DNA of 50,050 bases, taken from Anaerovibrio slackiae (lineage in GTDB: Bacteria; Bacillota; Negativicutes; Selenomonadales; Selenomonadaceae). Location of the stretch: NCBI RefSeq assembly GCF_009695585.1, contig NZ_VUNR01000019.1, positions 1-50,050 of the forward strand, in the 5' to 3' direction. Positions 31,980-41,754 of the stretch are shown here, piece by piece. The notes under the pieces are model-generated. The model did no database searches, was not told the origin of the DNA, and worked only from the letters and a program-made list of their open reading frames with translations. How positions within the stretch are numbered: the stretch's first letter is position 1; each line of letters begins with the position of its first letter. The position numbers and the translations under genes were made by a program.

Positions 31980-34004
31980 GTGGCTATATCTGAAGAAGAA
32001 AAAGTGAAACTGGAAGAAATCAATGCGGTAATGAGCAATAAGAGTTATCAGGATATATATCAGCAGCTGGTTGACAGCATCATGAATAATGATGTTCCCT
32101 GGCAGAAGCCGTGGGATGGCAATGTGGGAAATGAACTGCTGGGAACTCCTATCAGCGGTGGCTCCGGCAGAGGTTATACAGGTGCTAACAAATTGTTCCT
32201 GACTATGCTGCTCAATCAGCTGCGTGATCCGGAAGGCAACGTTGATCCGCGCTTTTATACTTACAAGCAGATAGAAAAGCACGCGGACAAAGGGTATCAC
32301 CTGGTAAAAGGGGCGCATGGCTGCTGCATCACCATGTATTTCAAAAATACCCTCGATAAAGATGGGGAGCCGTTACCGCTGGAGGAGCAAAAGTGGCATA
32401 AGACCTATTGCACTGTGTTTCATCCGAGCCAGATCAGGCAGTCAGTATATGTGCTGGATAAGGATGGCAATAAAATTCCCCTGCTGGATAAGGATGGCAA
32501 TCAGCGCATAGGCAAAAACGGCAAGTTTTTGTACAAGATGGAAGACAAGCCGTTTCCGAAGTATGTGCCCCGGTTTAGGCCCTACACTCATGAAGAAACT
32601 AACGAGCTGATTGAGATTTTAATAAAGAAGTCTGGTGCAGTAATTTCCCATGACCAGGGCAACAGGAACTTTTATCGGCCTGGGGAAGATGCTTTGCATC
32701 TGACACCGCCTTCAACCTACAAGGATATTAATGACTATTATCGTACCGCACTGCATGAGCTGTGCCATTGGACAGGTCATTCCAGCAGGTTAAATCGCAA
32801 TCTGAGAGGCGGTTTTGGCAGCAGGGAATATGCCAGGGAAGAATTGCGCGTTGAAATTGCTGCAGCTTTTATTTGTAGCAATTTCAATATACCGCTTTCG
32901 GAGCAGCATGGTGCCTATCTGAAAAACTGGCTGGAAGTCCTGGATAAAGATCCCAAAGAGATGGAGATGGCCCAGCGTGAGGCTCATCGGATTATTAATT
33001 ACATCAACAACCTTGTCAGGGACAAGGTAAAGGAGCTGGAAGCTGTCCGGGAAAATCCTGATAGTGAATATTCGGATAGTGAGGACAAAAACAAGGGCAG
33101 GAAGAATAATCCTGCCAAGCCAGATGAAGCGGTAAAGGGTGGAGAAGGAAAAAGCAGCAAGGGATCAGAGGAAAAGAGCAATCAGCCGGAGCCAGTGCCG
33201 GAAACTCCCCAAACTGCCGATAGCCTCGAAAAACTGATGAGTGTCAGGCTTCATCATGTAGATGATGGGATGAAGTGGGCAGGCAAATCATTTATTGAAA
33301 CAGTTAAGGAAAAGCTGCCAATCGACTTTAAGCAGTACAAATCGTCTTCGGCGGATATTATACCTGCTGTGCAGGAGAAAATGACAGAGTATCTGATGCA
33401 GCTGGATGTCAAGGCTGGTGATGTGCTGCAGGTGGAAGACAGGCTGTTTTATCTAAACAAATCGGGTAAGCTGTCAAATATCAAGGAGAATAATTTTTTT
33501 CAGGAAGTTTCAATCCGTAATTTTAAGGGTATGCAGATTTTTGCGCCGCTTGAAGGAAAGAAAAGGGAGCAGATCAAGGCGGAGCAGATTGCCCAGATTG
33601 GGCAGGAGGCTTTCGATGCTTACAGGGCGCAGTTCCGGGATGTGTTTTTTGCCGGGGAAAAGGCTTCCCATGAAAATATCAAAGATAATGTGGAGATGCA
33701 GTATAAAAAATTTATTTATGATCATACCTTTGATTACGGGTTATCTGGAATCCGGCCATGCGATCAGAAAGCCTGGCAAAAGGCTGATATGGATTTTTGC
33801 CTGAAGGCTTTTGAGAACAGCATGGGTGATGCTGTAGCTATGTTTAATGCTGTAAACATCGTTCAGCAGCATAGCCCCTATGCGGTCGCTAATCCAAAGC
33901 TGGAATACAGTGATTATCTTACGGATTGCATCATGAAAAATCCGGAATATCAGAAAATCAAAACAGGCATGGGAATGAGCAAAGAAAATAGCTCCCAGAG
34001 ATAG
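31980..34004 (+). CDS. ArdC-type antirestriction/ssDNA-binding protein with zincin metalloprotease domain
   Basis: The 674-residue protein starts at GTG with TAGGAGG 8 bases upstream. The N-terminal ArdC domain (about 15-190) includes GGSGRGYTGANKLFLTML and DPRFYTYKQIEKHADKGYHL. It carries two consecutive DKDGN loops (LDKDGNKIPLLDKDGNQR). The zincin domain (about 240-340) has the zinc-binding HELCHWTGH and the downstream EELRVEIAAAFIC. After a Glu/Lys-rich linker (about 365-415) comes a C-terminal region (about 420-674) that is not recognised. ArdC is known to protect conjugating DNA from restriction in the recipient. Confidence 0.85.
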   Translation: MAISEEEKVKLEEINAVMSNKSYQDIYQQLVDSIMNNDVPWQKPWDGNVGNELLGTPISGGSGRGYTGANKLFLTMLLNQLRDPEGNVDPRFYTYKQIEKHADKGYHLVKGAHGCCITMYFKNTLDKDGEPLPLEEQKWHKTYCTVFHPSQIRQSVYVLDKDGNKIPLLDKDGNQRIGKNGKFLYKMEDKPFPKYVPRFRPYTHEETNELIEILIKKSGAVISHDQGNRNFYRPGEDALHLTPPSTYKDINDYYRTALHELCHWTGHSSRLNRNLRGGFGSREYAREELRVEIAAAFICSNFNIPLSEQHGAYLKNWLEVLDKDPKEMEMAQREAHRIINYINNLVRDKVKELEAVRENPDSEYSDSEDKNKGRKNNPAKPDEAVKGGEGKSSKGSEEKSNQPEPVPETPQTADSLEKLMSVRLHHVDDGMKWAGKSFIETVKEKLPIDFKQYKSSSADIIPAVQEKMTEYLMQLDVKAGDVLQVEDRLFYLNKSGKLSNIKENNFFQEVSIRNFKGMQIFAPLEGKKREQIKAEQIAQIGQEAFDAYRAQFRDVFFAGEKASHENIKDNVEMQYKKFIYDHTFDYGLSGIRPCDQKAWQKADMDFCLKAFENSMGDAVAMFNAVNIVQQHSPYAVANPKLEYSDYLTDCIMKNPEYQKIKTGMGMSKENSSQR

Positions 34005-34022
34005 ATAGGAGGGTATAGCGTT

Positions 34023-34748
34023 ATGAGTGAGTATGAAATGGAATTGCGGGATTTTGGCATGAATGATAATCAGATTGAGATTATCAGGGAAATTCTCACA
34101 GAAAAAGTGGTGGGTGAGTATTTTTCGCCGGATGAATACTATCCTGCTGATCCGGTGGAATTTTTGCAGGCATGGGAACATGAGAAGGATATTGGTGATT
34201 TTGGGGAGCTGAGGATAGCCGGGCGTGATGATTATCTGATTGTTGCAGATGAAAATCCCTACAGGGCAGGAGAAATAATGCCTGAGATTAATGCCAGGGT
34301 GGAAGCTGCCGGAGAGATGCTGTGCAGCGTTATGCCAAAGCTCAGGGAGATGTATATCGATGCTGTAGATTTCAGGGACTTTCAGGAGTCCGATGAAAAA
34401 GCAATAGTCAAGGCAATGGAAATGCTGGAGGATGGATATTACGCAGCTGATATTTTGACCTATGTCCATAAGGCTGTAATATTGGATAATCCTGATATGC
34501 CAGCGGAGGAAGCTTTTCGGAAAAGTACAGATATATTGAGGTTTGCTGAAAAAGCGTTTTACGACGAGCCGATTAAAGAACCATCGTTGGTGGCGGAGTT
34601 TTATGAAACTATGAAGGAAGCTATGCTGGATTTCCGTGAAATGGTACAGTCCCTGGATGGCATCAAGGCCAAAGGCAGGGAGGCCTTGCAGAGATTTTTA
34701 GGTGAGAAGGATTATGCCAGCAGCCAGGACCAGGCTAAAGGCAGATAA
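34023..34748 (+). CDS. Unknown acidic protein between ArdC and the helicase
   Basis: The 241-residue protein is strongly acidic and mostly helical, with no membrane segment. It contains DYLIVADENPYRAGEI and a helical stretch KAMEMLEDGYYAADILTYVH, which again resembles one helical module of the transfer-operon repeat proteins, but without SP. AGGAGGG precedes the ATG. It lies 19 bases after ardC and 15 before the helicase, so it is in the same transcription unit. The acidity would fit a DNA mimic or a helicase partner, but this is speculation. Confidence 0.6.
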   Translation: MSEYEMELRDFGMNDNQIEIIREILTEKVVGEYFSPDEYYPADPVEFLQAWEHEKDIGDFGELRIAGRDDYLIVADENPYRAGEIMPEINARVEAAGEMLCSVMPKLREMYIDAVDFRDFQESDEKAIVKAMEMLEDGYYAADILTYVHKAVILDNPDMPAEEAFRKSTDILRFAEKAFYDEPIKEPSLVAEFYETMKEAMLDFREMVQSLDGIKAKGREALQRFLGEKDYASSQDQAKGR

Positions 34749-34762
34749 GGAGAGAACATATC

Positions 34763-37700
34763 ATGACAAGCAAAGAAAGCCTGTTGGCTGAGAATAGCCA
34801 GTTTTTGGCTGATGTTAAGAATAATCCTGAGAGATATGTGGAATTTTTGAATACAATGGCAAAGTTTCACAAGTATTCATTGGCGCAGCAGATTAACCTG
34901 TTTTTCCATGCTCCGGCATCCACCGTAGCTGTGGCAACAGCACCTATATGGAACAGCACCCTTGGCTGGCAGCTGGAAGAAAATGCTCCCGGTATAGAAA
35001 TTTTAGATTCTACATCTACTGATGTGGAGAAAGTTTATGATTTTCGCTATACTGATAAGTACAAGGCCGGGACACAGCCGGAAAGTATTTTGTGGTCATT
35101 TCGCGAGGATGAGCACAAGGAGATACTGGATAATATGTTTCCTGGGGAAGGCTCCCTGGCAGAGCGCATGATGGATAGCTTTACTGCGGCAGCAGAGCGA
35201 TATAATGCCCTGGATGGAATAAGTGAAAAAATCTCTGATACAGAACTCTATGCCCTCAGCTGCAGCTATATCATGCTGCAGCGGCTGGGCTATAATGCGG
35301 AGGATGAGCTGGGGATGCAGTTCATGCTGCACGATTGGCAGGATTTCAATGCGGAGTTCATGCTTAGCCAGGTTAACAGCATGACAGGAAACATGCTAAC
35401 TCCTATTGGCCTTATCATCAAGAATCAGGAAAAAGCAAAAGAAGAAACGAGGAGCGATGAGAGCAATGGAAGACAACGAGATGAGCTGGGAGAGGGAGAA
35501 AATTCCTCTGGAGAATCTGTATCTGGGGCAGTGGGGGAACGCCCGGAGAAGCTTCTTGATGAGCGAGAGGCCGAACCAGTGGCAGGAGATGCTGCAGAAG
35601 GGGACGGCGAAAAGCTACCTGACGAATTATCAGGAGGAATACAGCCAGAAAGCGGATCGTCTGGAGAAGCAGCTGATGGAGAGAAACGGCATACCGGAGC
35701 AGCTTCCACCGGGGATGTCGTGCCTGGAGTACGCGGGACTGCTGAACCAGGTGAGGGAGATAGTCCAGGAGTGCCTGCTGAGGGAGATTTGCGAGATGGA
35801 TTGACAGATATAGACCTGGGAAGCTTTGATTTCACTGCTGATATGTCTTCGGCTAAAGGCAAGAGGGCAGTGTTTGCCATAAATCTGGCAGCTATCAAGC
35901 TGGCAAAGGAATTGGAGGCTGCCGGGAGACCGGCCCTGCCCAATGAGCGAGAACTTCTGAAAAATTATCGGGGCTTTGGCGGCATCCCGGAGGTGTTCGA
36001 TGAGTTTAATAAGTCCTGGGAAAATGAGTATGATGCGCTCAGGGACATTTTGACAGCAGCGGAATATGCGGCTGCCAAGGGTTCTGTGCTTAATGCCCAT
36101 TATACTTCCCCGGAGGTTATTCAGGGGATCTACAAGGCTCTTGAGAAGATGGGCTTTCAGGGTGGCAATATCCTCGAACCGGCAGTGGGTTCCGGCAGGT
36201 TTTTTGAGGAAATGCCTCAGACAATGAAGGAGGGCAGCAATCTTTTTGGCGTAGAGCTGGACAGCCTCACCAGCCGTATTGCTGCTCTTGCTCATCCAGA
36301 AGCGGAGATTACCAATCAGGGCTTTGAGGCGACCAAGTTTGCCAACAATTCCTTTGACCTGGCAATCAGCAATGTGCCATTTGGCGATTATAAGATGCGT
36401 GCTGACTTGCCGTATCGAGACAAGGGGATGCTGCTGCACGACTATTTCATCGCCAAGATGGTGGATCAGGTGCGCCCAGGCGGTATTGTTGCTGCCATTA
36501 CTTCTTCCGGGACGTTGGATAAGCACAATTCCAAGACCCGTGAGTATATAGCCAGGAGAGCGGAGCTGGTAGGGGCATTTCGCCTGCCGTACACAGCGTT
36601 CAAGGGGGCAGGTACGGAAGTAACTACGGATATCCTTTTTTTCAAAAAACGTGAGCATGAATTATCTCTGGATGAGGTACGTCATGAGAAATGGATCAAT
36701 TCGGATGTTAATGGCTACATACCCACAAATGATTATTATCGCGATATTTATGCAAAATCTGGAAAAAACTTCACGGATAATGTTTTGGGGAATATGCGGC
36801 AGCGCAGCGGTCCGTTTGGCACTGAATGGTTCTGTGACGAAAACCCGGACAGGCCTTTGGCCGAGCTGCTGGATGAGGCAGTGCAGACGAAAATTCCAGA
36901 GGGAATATATCAGGAAAGTGCAATTCCGTTGCCTGTGCCGGTGCAGGAAAAGGCTGCCCGTGCAGGGGCTATAGGATTTTTCTATGAGGATGGCCGTGTT
37001 GTGCAGATTAAGTCTGATGGCACGCGGGATAATATTGATGTTTCAGCTGCTGATGAAAAGCGGCTTATTTCTGCTATCCATATCCGGGAAGCAGTGTATG
37101 ATTTGCTGGAAAATCAGCGTAAGGATTGCACGGATGCTGTATTGGCAGAAAAGCAGCACATTTTGAACAGATGGTACGATGAGCATGTGGCACGATATGG
37201 CAGGATTCAGCAGGACAGCAAGCTGAAAAAGATATTTGCCCAGGATCCGTCTTATTCCCTGCTGCGTTCCTTGGAAGTGTATGATAACAAGATATTCCTT
37301 AAAAAGGCGGATATTTTCACCAAGAGAACTATCAAGCCAGATATTGCACCTCAACATGCTGATACAGCTGAGGATGCCCTAAAGATTTCCTTGAATGAGC
37401 GTGGCGATGTAGACCTTGAGTATATGGCAGGGCTGACAGGCAGCTCAGAGCAGGATGTTATCAATGACCTGGAGTTTACCAGCATTTACTACAATCCTGC
37501 AGCAGATAAATACCAGCTGGCAGATGAATACTTGTCCGGCAATATTCGCCAGAAAATTGAGGAAGTAGAGCAGGTTATAGCTGATTTGTCTGAGCGGAAG
37601 CAAAAGGCTGTGGCAGAAAAGATTTTTCCTGGCTGGGACAGATATGAGTTCACCCCGGCAAATGAGATAGAGGCGCATATTTACAGTGCGATTCAAAACC

Positions 37701-40700
37701 GTGTCAAGGAGTACAATGTCGACAAGGACTGCAAGATGTATCTCCATAAACACTATGACAATCGTGACCTGATGCTGATGGCATATGCGGCACAGTTAAT
37801 CTCCATACCGCTTGAATATGACAAGGATCCATTATTTCCGTTGCAGGCAATCAAGCTGGGCAGACCGATGGAACAGCGGTATAGGGGATGGGATATGGCG
37901 TCATATTATCATGAACTTTTGCTTCGGCTTAAAATTCCAGAATTTGTTCAGTTTAATATCCGTGAGTGCATGTTTGATAATCCTGACCATCCAGATGCCT
38001 GGAAAAATCCGGAATACATGGCTCCAGTGTACAATTTTTTGCTGAAAAAGGGTTCAGAGCTGGATGTGGAAGAATACCAGAGCAAGGTGCGTGGCTTATC
38101 CTACCAGGAACAAAAAGCTTTTTTTGACAAGGAAGCGGCAGATTTTCCTGCCTTTTTGGAAGCTTATCAGCAAAAGGTTGCCGAGTTGGTAGAAGCTGAT
38201 GAGGTTCGGCAGCTGCAGCAAAAAATTGATAAGCTGGAGCGCAACCGGCAGGCTCTGGAAGCTGCCAAGCCGGAAGATTTGCAGCCGGGAGAAATTTCGG
38301 TCAATCTCGGTGCAACCTGGCTAAAACCATCCACTGTCAGGGAGTTCCTTTTTGAGACTTTGAATATCCCATCTTATCAAAGCAATATAACGGTGGAATT
38401 TTCCCATGTGACAGGGGAATGGAAAATCAACAATAAAAATGTTCTGGAAGATAATCCGCTGGTGAATACTACCTATGGTACATCCGGCTCCAGTGCAAAT
38501 GGGAAAAATGCCCTTGAGCTCTGTGAGCTGGCTTTGAATCTGCGTGAAGCGAAGATTTATGATACGGTTTACGTGGATGGCCGTGAGCGGAAAAAACTCA
38601 ATGAAAAAGCAACGCTGGAGGCACGCATCAAGCAGCAGGATTTGAAAGATGCTTTTAAGAAATGGCTTTTTGCCGATGAAAAGCGTTCAGGAAAAATCAC
38701 GGAGTATTACAATCGCCATTTTAATAGCATCAAGCCTAGGGAGTACAATGGCGAGTACCTGACATTTCCCGGCATGACTGCGGATATTACTTTAAAGAAG
38801 CATCAAAAGGATGCAGTAGCTCATACCTTGTATGGTGGCAATACATTGCTGGCTCATTGTGTAGGAGCCGGAAAAACCTTTGAGATGATTGCCAGTGCAA
38901 TGGAATCCAAGCGGTTAGGACTGGCAAGCAAGTCACTGATTGTCGTGCCGAAGCATCTCACAGAGCAGATGGGAGAGGATTTTCAGAGGTTGTATCCGGG
39001 AGCAAAGGTACTTGTGGCCACAGACAAGACCTTTACAGCCAAAAACAGGGAGGAATTCTGTTCAAAGATTGCTACCCAGAATTGGGATGCCGTCATTATG
39101 GGCTATACCCAGTTTGAAAAAATTCCTTTGAGCCTGGAAAGGCAGAAGATTATTCTGCAGGAACAGATTAATGAGATTATTGAGGGCATGGAAGAATATG
39201 CCGATGAGTATGGCAAAAATAATTTTACGGTCAAGCAGATGATTCGTGCGCAGAAGAAGCTGGAATCAAAGCTCATGTCCATGAACAAACAGGAAAAGAA
39301 GGATCAGACTGTTGTGTTTGAGGATCTGGGCATTGACAGGCTTTATGTGGATGAGGCTCATTACTTCAAGAATTTATATACACCTACCAAATTATCCAAT
39401 GTAGCCGGTATTCAGACGACTGAGGCAGATAAGACCATGGATTTCTATCAGAAGTGCAAGTATATCAATGAGATCACTAATTGCCGCGGTCTTGTATTTG
39501 CCACGGGCACCCCGGTATCTAACAGCATGACGGAGCTGTATACCATGCAGCGTTACCTGCAGCCTGAGACATTGAAGGAAAGCGGGCTTGGATTTTTTGA
39601 TGCCTGGGCTGCGAACTTCGGTCAGCAGGAAACGGATATGGAAATCAATCCGGAGGGACAGGGCTTCCGGGAGCGTACCAAATTTGCCAGGTTTCAGAAT
39701 CTACCGGAGCTTATGGCCATGTTCAAGGAGATTGCTGATATCAAGACTTCTGATATGCTGGATTTGCCGGTTCCAGAGGAAAATATTATCGTGGAGCGCA
39801 TGAAGCCGACACCGCTGCAGAAGGAAATGGTTAATATGCTGGCTGAACGTGCCAAGGCAGTACGTGACAAGCTGGTGGACAGCTCGGTTGATAACATGCT
39901 TAAAATCACCAATGAGGGGCGATTGCTAGCTCTTGACCAGAGGATTATGCAGCTGGATGCACCTGATAACCCGGACAGCAAGGTAAATAAGTGTGTCAGC
40001 AATGTGCTTGAATTGTACAGGGAAACCAGCGAGGATAAAGCTACCCAGCTGATATTCTGCGATAAGTCCACACCGAATAAGGCAGGAAATTTCAATGTGT
40101 ATGATGACATCAAGTCAAAGCTGATTGCTAACGGAGTACCGGCTGAAGAAATTGCCTTTATACACGATGCCAAGACGGATGCGCAGAAAGATGCATTGTT
40201 TGACAAGGTAAGGAAAGGTGAGGTGCGAATCCTGTTAGGTTCAACGGATAAGATGGGCGTGGGTACCAATGTACAGGACAGGCTCATTGCCACCCATGAC
40301 CTGGATGTGCCGTGGAGACCGTCAGATTTGGAACAGCGCAAGGGCCGGATAGTTAGGCGAGGAAATACCAATGCCAGTGTGAAGATTTTTCGGTATATTA
40401 CTGAGGGGACTTTTGATGCCTATATGTGGCAGATTTTGGAGAATAAGCAGCGGTTTATATCCCAGATCATGACATCGAAGGTGCCAACGCGTACTTCGGA
40501 GGATTGTGATGAAGTAACCTTGTCCTATGCAGAAGTCAAGGCATGTGCCACAGGCAATCCGCTTATTAAGGAAAAAATGGAAGTTGATAATCAGGTAAAG
40601 AGGCTGGAAATTGACAAGTCTAATTATCTGACTGCCCAGGATAAGCTCAAGAGAAAGTGCCAGATGGAATATCCGCTGCAGATAAAGTCCCTGGAAGCCA

Positions 40701-41596
40701 ATATTGAAAAGCTGCAGGATATGAAGCGGCAGGCGGAAGCCAATACCATAAAGATGGAAAGTGGCGAGATTTTATTTTCGCTGGAGCTGAACGGCAAGAC
40801 ATATATTGACAAGAAAGAGGCCGGACAGGCTCTTATGAAGGCAGCCAAAGGCGATTTAACCAAGGTAAAGGGACACTACAGGGGATTGGCTTTGACGATG
40901 CGTAATGAACTGCGGACCGGGCTGACGAATATTGTGCTCAGCTACAAAGGGCAGCAGGAATGTAATTTGTCTGGTGTGGATACGTATAATATAACGCGTA
41001 TGGATGCAGCTATAGAGCAGATATACAGTGACATCAAGAACCAGACGAAAAGACTGGATCAGCTGAAGCATGATTTTGAGCTTGCCAAGCAGGAACTGCA
41101 AAAGCCTTTTGAGAAGGAAGAACTGCTCCGGGAAGTGACTGCCAGGCAGAAGGAGCTGGAACTGAAAATCCAGTCAGCTATGGACGAGGATAGTGCGATA
41201 AAGCAGGAAGGTTATGTCAGGTTGGGGAACGTCATAGCTCTCTTTGACAATGAAGGGGAGTTTTGCCCGGACAGGCTGCCGGAAGAAGATTTGCTGATGC
41301 GTGCTTTTTGGTTTAAAGCGGCAATGCTTTATCAGGAGCACGACAATCAATGGGACAAGGAATTTGATTTTGAAATTTACAAGGAGCTGGTGGAAAAATT
41401 TGGTATAACGGAATCTCGCAACGGCGAGCACGGCTATGATGCATTTGATGTTGTGGATGTGATTATTAAAAATTCCCCTAGTGTACCGAGTTATGAGGAT
41501 TTAGGGATGATTATGGAGCAATATCATAATTCTGAACAGACAGCAGCCAGGGAAGAATATCAGGACTCTTGTGCAGGTATGGCAATAGCGAGATAA
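34763..41596 (+). CDS. Giant methylase-helicase (ArdC-N-like, N6-adenine methylase and SF2 helicase domains)
   Basis: The 2277-residue protein is of the type carried by many conjugative elements. Residues 1-95 resemble the ArdC N-domain (KYSLAQQINLFFHAP). Residues about 225-350 are a Glu/Gly/Ser-rich disordered linker. The methylase has motif I NILEPAVGSGRF (about 469-480) and a motif IV variant NVPFGDY (about 536) instead of NPPY. The helicase core has Walker A CVGAGKT (about 1366-1373), the DEAH box VDEAHYFKN (about 1530), FATGTPVSNS (about 1580), GSTDKMGVGTNVQ (about 1826) and LEQRKGRIVRRGN (about 1857). A long coiled coil fills about 1930-2110. It probably modifies or remodels DNA during transfer. 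The linker is overprinted by a TnpV-like ORF. Confidence 0.88.
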   Translation: MTSKESLLAENSQFLADVKNNPERYVEFLNTMAKFHKYSLAQQINLFFHAPASTVAVATAPIWNSTLGWQLEENAPGIEILDSTSTDVEKVYDFRYTDKYKAGTQPESILWSFREDEHKEILDNMFPGEGSLAERMMDSFTAAAERYNALDGISEKISDTELYALSCSYIMLQRLGYNAEDELGMQFMLHDWQDFNAEFMLSQVNSMTGNMLTPIGLIIKNQEKAKEETRSDESNGRQRDELGEGENSSGESVSGAVGERPEKLLDEREAEPVAGDAAEGDGEKLPDELSGGIQPESGSSGEAADGEKRHTGAASTGDVVPGVRGTAEPGEGDSPGVPAEGDLRDGLTDIDLGSFDFTADMSSAKGKRAVFAINLAAIKLAKELEAAGRPALPNERELLKNYRGFGGIPEVFDEFNKSWENEYDALRDILTAAEYAAAKGSVLNAHYTSPEVIQGIYKALEKMGFQGGNILEPAVGSGRFFEEMPQTMKEGSNLFGVELDSLTSRIAALAHPEAEITNQGFEATKFANNSFDLAISNVPFGDYKMRADLPYRDKGMLLHDYFIAKMVDQVRPGGIVAAITSSGTLDKHNSKTREYIARRAELVGAFRLPYTAFKGAGTEVTTDILFFKKREHELSLDEVRHEKWINSDVNGYIPTNDYYRDIYAKSGKNFTDNVLGNMRQRSGPFGTEWFCDENPDRPLAELLDEAVQTKIPEGIYQESAIPLPVPVQEKAARAGAIGFFYEDGRVVQIKSDGTRDNIDVSAADEKRLISAIHIREAVYDLLENQRKDCTDAVLAEKQHILNRWYDEHVARYGRIQQDSKLKKIFAQDPSYSLLRSLEVYDNKIFLKKADIFTKRTIKPDIAPQHADTAEDALKISLNERGDVDLEYMAGLTGSSEQDVINDLEFTSIYYNPAADKYQLADEYLSGNIRQKIEEVEQVIADLSERKQKAVAEKIFPGWDRYEFTPANEIEAHIYSAIQNRVKEYNVDKDCKMYLHKHYDNRDLMLMAYAAQLISIPLEYDKDPLFPLQAIKLGRPMEQRYRGWDMASYYHELLLRLKIPEFVQFNIRECMFDNPDHPDAWKNPEYMAPVYNFLLKKGSELDVEEYQSKVRGLSYQEQKAFFDKEAADFPAFLEAYQQKVAELVEADEVRQLQQKIDKLERNRQALEAAKPEDLQPGEISVNLGATWLKPSTVREFLFETLNIPSYQSNITVEFSHVTGEWKINNKNVLEDNPLVNTTYGTSGSSANGKNALELCELALNLREAKIYDTVYVDGRERKKLNEKATLEARIKQQDLKDAFKKWLFADEKRSGKITEYYNRHFNSIKPREYNGEYLTFPGMTADITLKKHQKDAVAHTLYGGNTLLAHCVGAGKTFEMIASAMESKRLGLASKSLIVVPKHLTEQMGEDFQRLYPGAKVLVATDKTFTAKNREEFCSKIATQNWDAVIMGYTQFEKIPLSLERQKIILQEQINEIIEGMEEYADEYGKNNFTVKQMIRAQKKLESKLMSMNKQEKKDQTVVFEDLGIDRLYVDEAHYFKNLYTPTKLSNVAGIQTTEADKTMDFYQKCKYINEITNCRGLVFATGTPVSNSMTELYTMQRYLQPETLKESGLGFFDAWAANFGQQETDMEINPEGQGFRERTKFARFQNLPELMAMFKEIADIKTSDMLDLPVPEENIIVERMKPTPLQKEMVNMLAERAKAVRDKLVDSSVDNMLKITNEGRLLALDQRIMQLDAPDNPDSKVNKCVSNVLELYRETSEDKATQLIFCDKSTPNKAGNFNVYDDIKSKLIANGVPAEEIAFIHDAKTDAQKDALFDKVRKGEVRILLGSTDKMGVGTNVQDRLIATHDLDVPWRPSDLEQRKGRIVRRGNTNASVKIFRYITEGTFDAYMWQILENKQRFISQIMTSKVPTRTSEDCDEVTLSYAEVKACATGNPLIKEKMEVDNQVKRLEIDKSNYLTAQDKLKRKCQMEYPLQIKSLEANIEKLQDMKRQAEANTIKMESGEILFSLELNGKTYIDKKEAGQALMKAAKGDLTKVKGHYRGLALTMRNELRTGLTNIVLSYKGQQECNLSGVDTYNITRMDAAIEQIYSDIKNQTKRLDQLKHDFELAKQELQKPFEKEELLREVTARQKELELKIQSAMDEDSAIKQEGYVRLGNVIALFDNEGEFCPDRLPEEDLLMRAFWFKAAMLYQEHDNQWDKEFDFEIYKELVEKFGITESRNGEHGYDAFDVVDVIIKNSPSVPSYEDLGMIMEQYHNSEQTAAREEYQDSCAGMAIAR
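35466..35804 (+). CDS. TnpV-like ORF embedded out of frame in the helicase gene
   Basis: A 112-codon ORF lies fully inside the methylase-helicase gene in another frame. It has ATG 35466 with AGGAG (35450-35454) 11 bases upstream. The product contains LGQWGNARRSFLMSERP, then SYLTNYQEEY, RLEKQLMERNGIPEQL and LEYAGLLNQVREIVQE. This order of (I/L)G-x-(Y/W)G-x-x-R...RP...L...QM-x-E-x-x-G-(I/V)-x-E-x-L...N-x-(I/V)R is the pattern I know from the TnpV family. In contrast, the helicase frame here is low complexity. Either it is a genuine nested gene or an inserted gene now read in the wrong frame as linker. Confidence 0.5.
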   Translation: MEDNEMSWEREKIPLENLYLGQWGNARRSFLMSERPNQWQEMLQKGTAKSYLTNYQEEYSQKADRLEKQLMERNGIPEQLPPGMSCLEYAGLLNQVREIVQECLLREICEMD

Positions 41597-41606
41597 AAAC
41601 ATATAG

Positions 41607-41625
41607 TCTGTCCAATTTGAACAAT
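41607..41625. repeat. Single 19-bp TCTGTYCAA palindrome
   Basis: TCTGTCCAATTTGAACAAT lies ten bases after the helicase stop, before a terminator and conserved promoter copy 7. This repeats the stop-palindrome-terminator-promoter order seen at 4576-4747. Confidence 0.6.
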
Positions 41626-41643
41626 ACATATATTTGATATTTA

Positions 41644-41674
41644 GAGTATCCACATAGCGTGGGTACTCTTTTTT
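41644..41674 (+). terminator. Rho-independent terminator
   Basis: GAGTATCCAC / GTGGGTACTC (one G-T pair) is followed by T6. It ends the ardC-helicase operon. Confidence 0.8.
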
Positions 41675-41683
41675 GGGCAAATT

Positions 41684-41726
41684 TGCGACAAATTCGCAAT
41701 TTGAAATGCCATAAATTTAGTATGAT
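41684..41726 (+). promoter_or_regulatory. Conserved TGCGACAAAT-N27-TANNNT promoter, copy 7
   Basis: TGCGACAAAT at 41684-41693 is followed by 27 bases and TATGAT at 41721-41726. It supports ATG 41755 rather than any upstream start for the next gene. Confidence 0.7.
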
Positions 41727-41754
41727 GGTTTTAGCAAAGTGGGAGGATGGATAT

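Noticed and set aside
35425-35943. Long minus-strand ORF (172 codons) inside the helicase gene
   Set aside because: It is a Ser/Pro/Ala-rich shadow created by the composition of the linker region and has no start signal or family-like pattern, unlike the plus-strand TnpV-like ORF.
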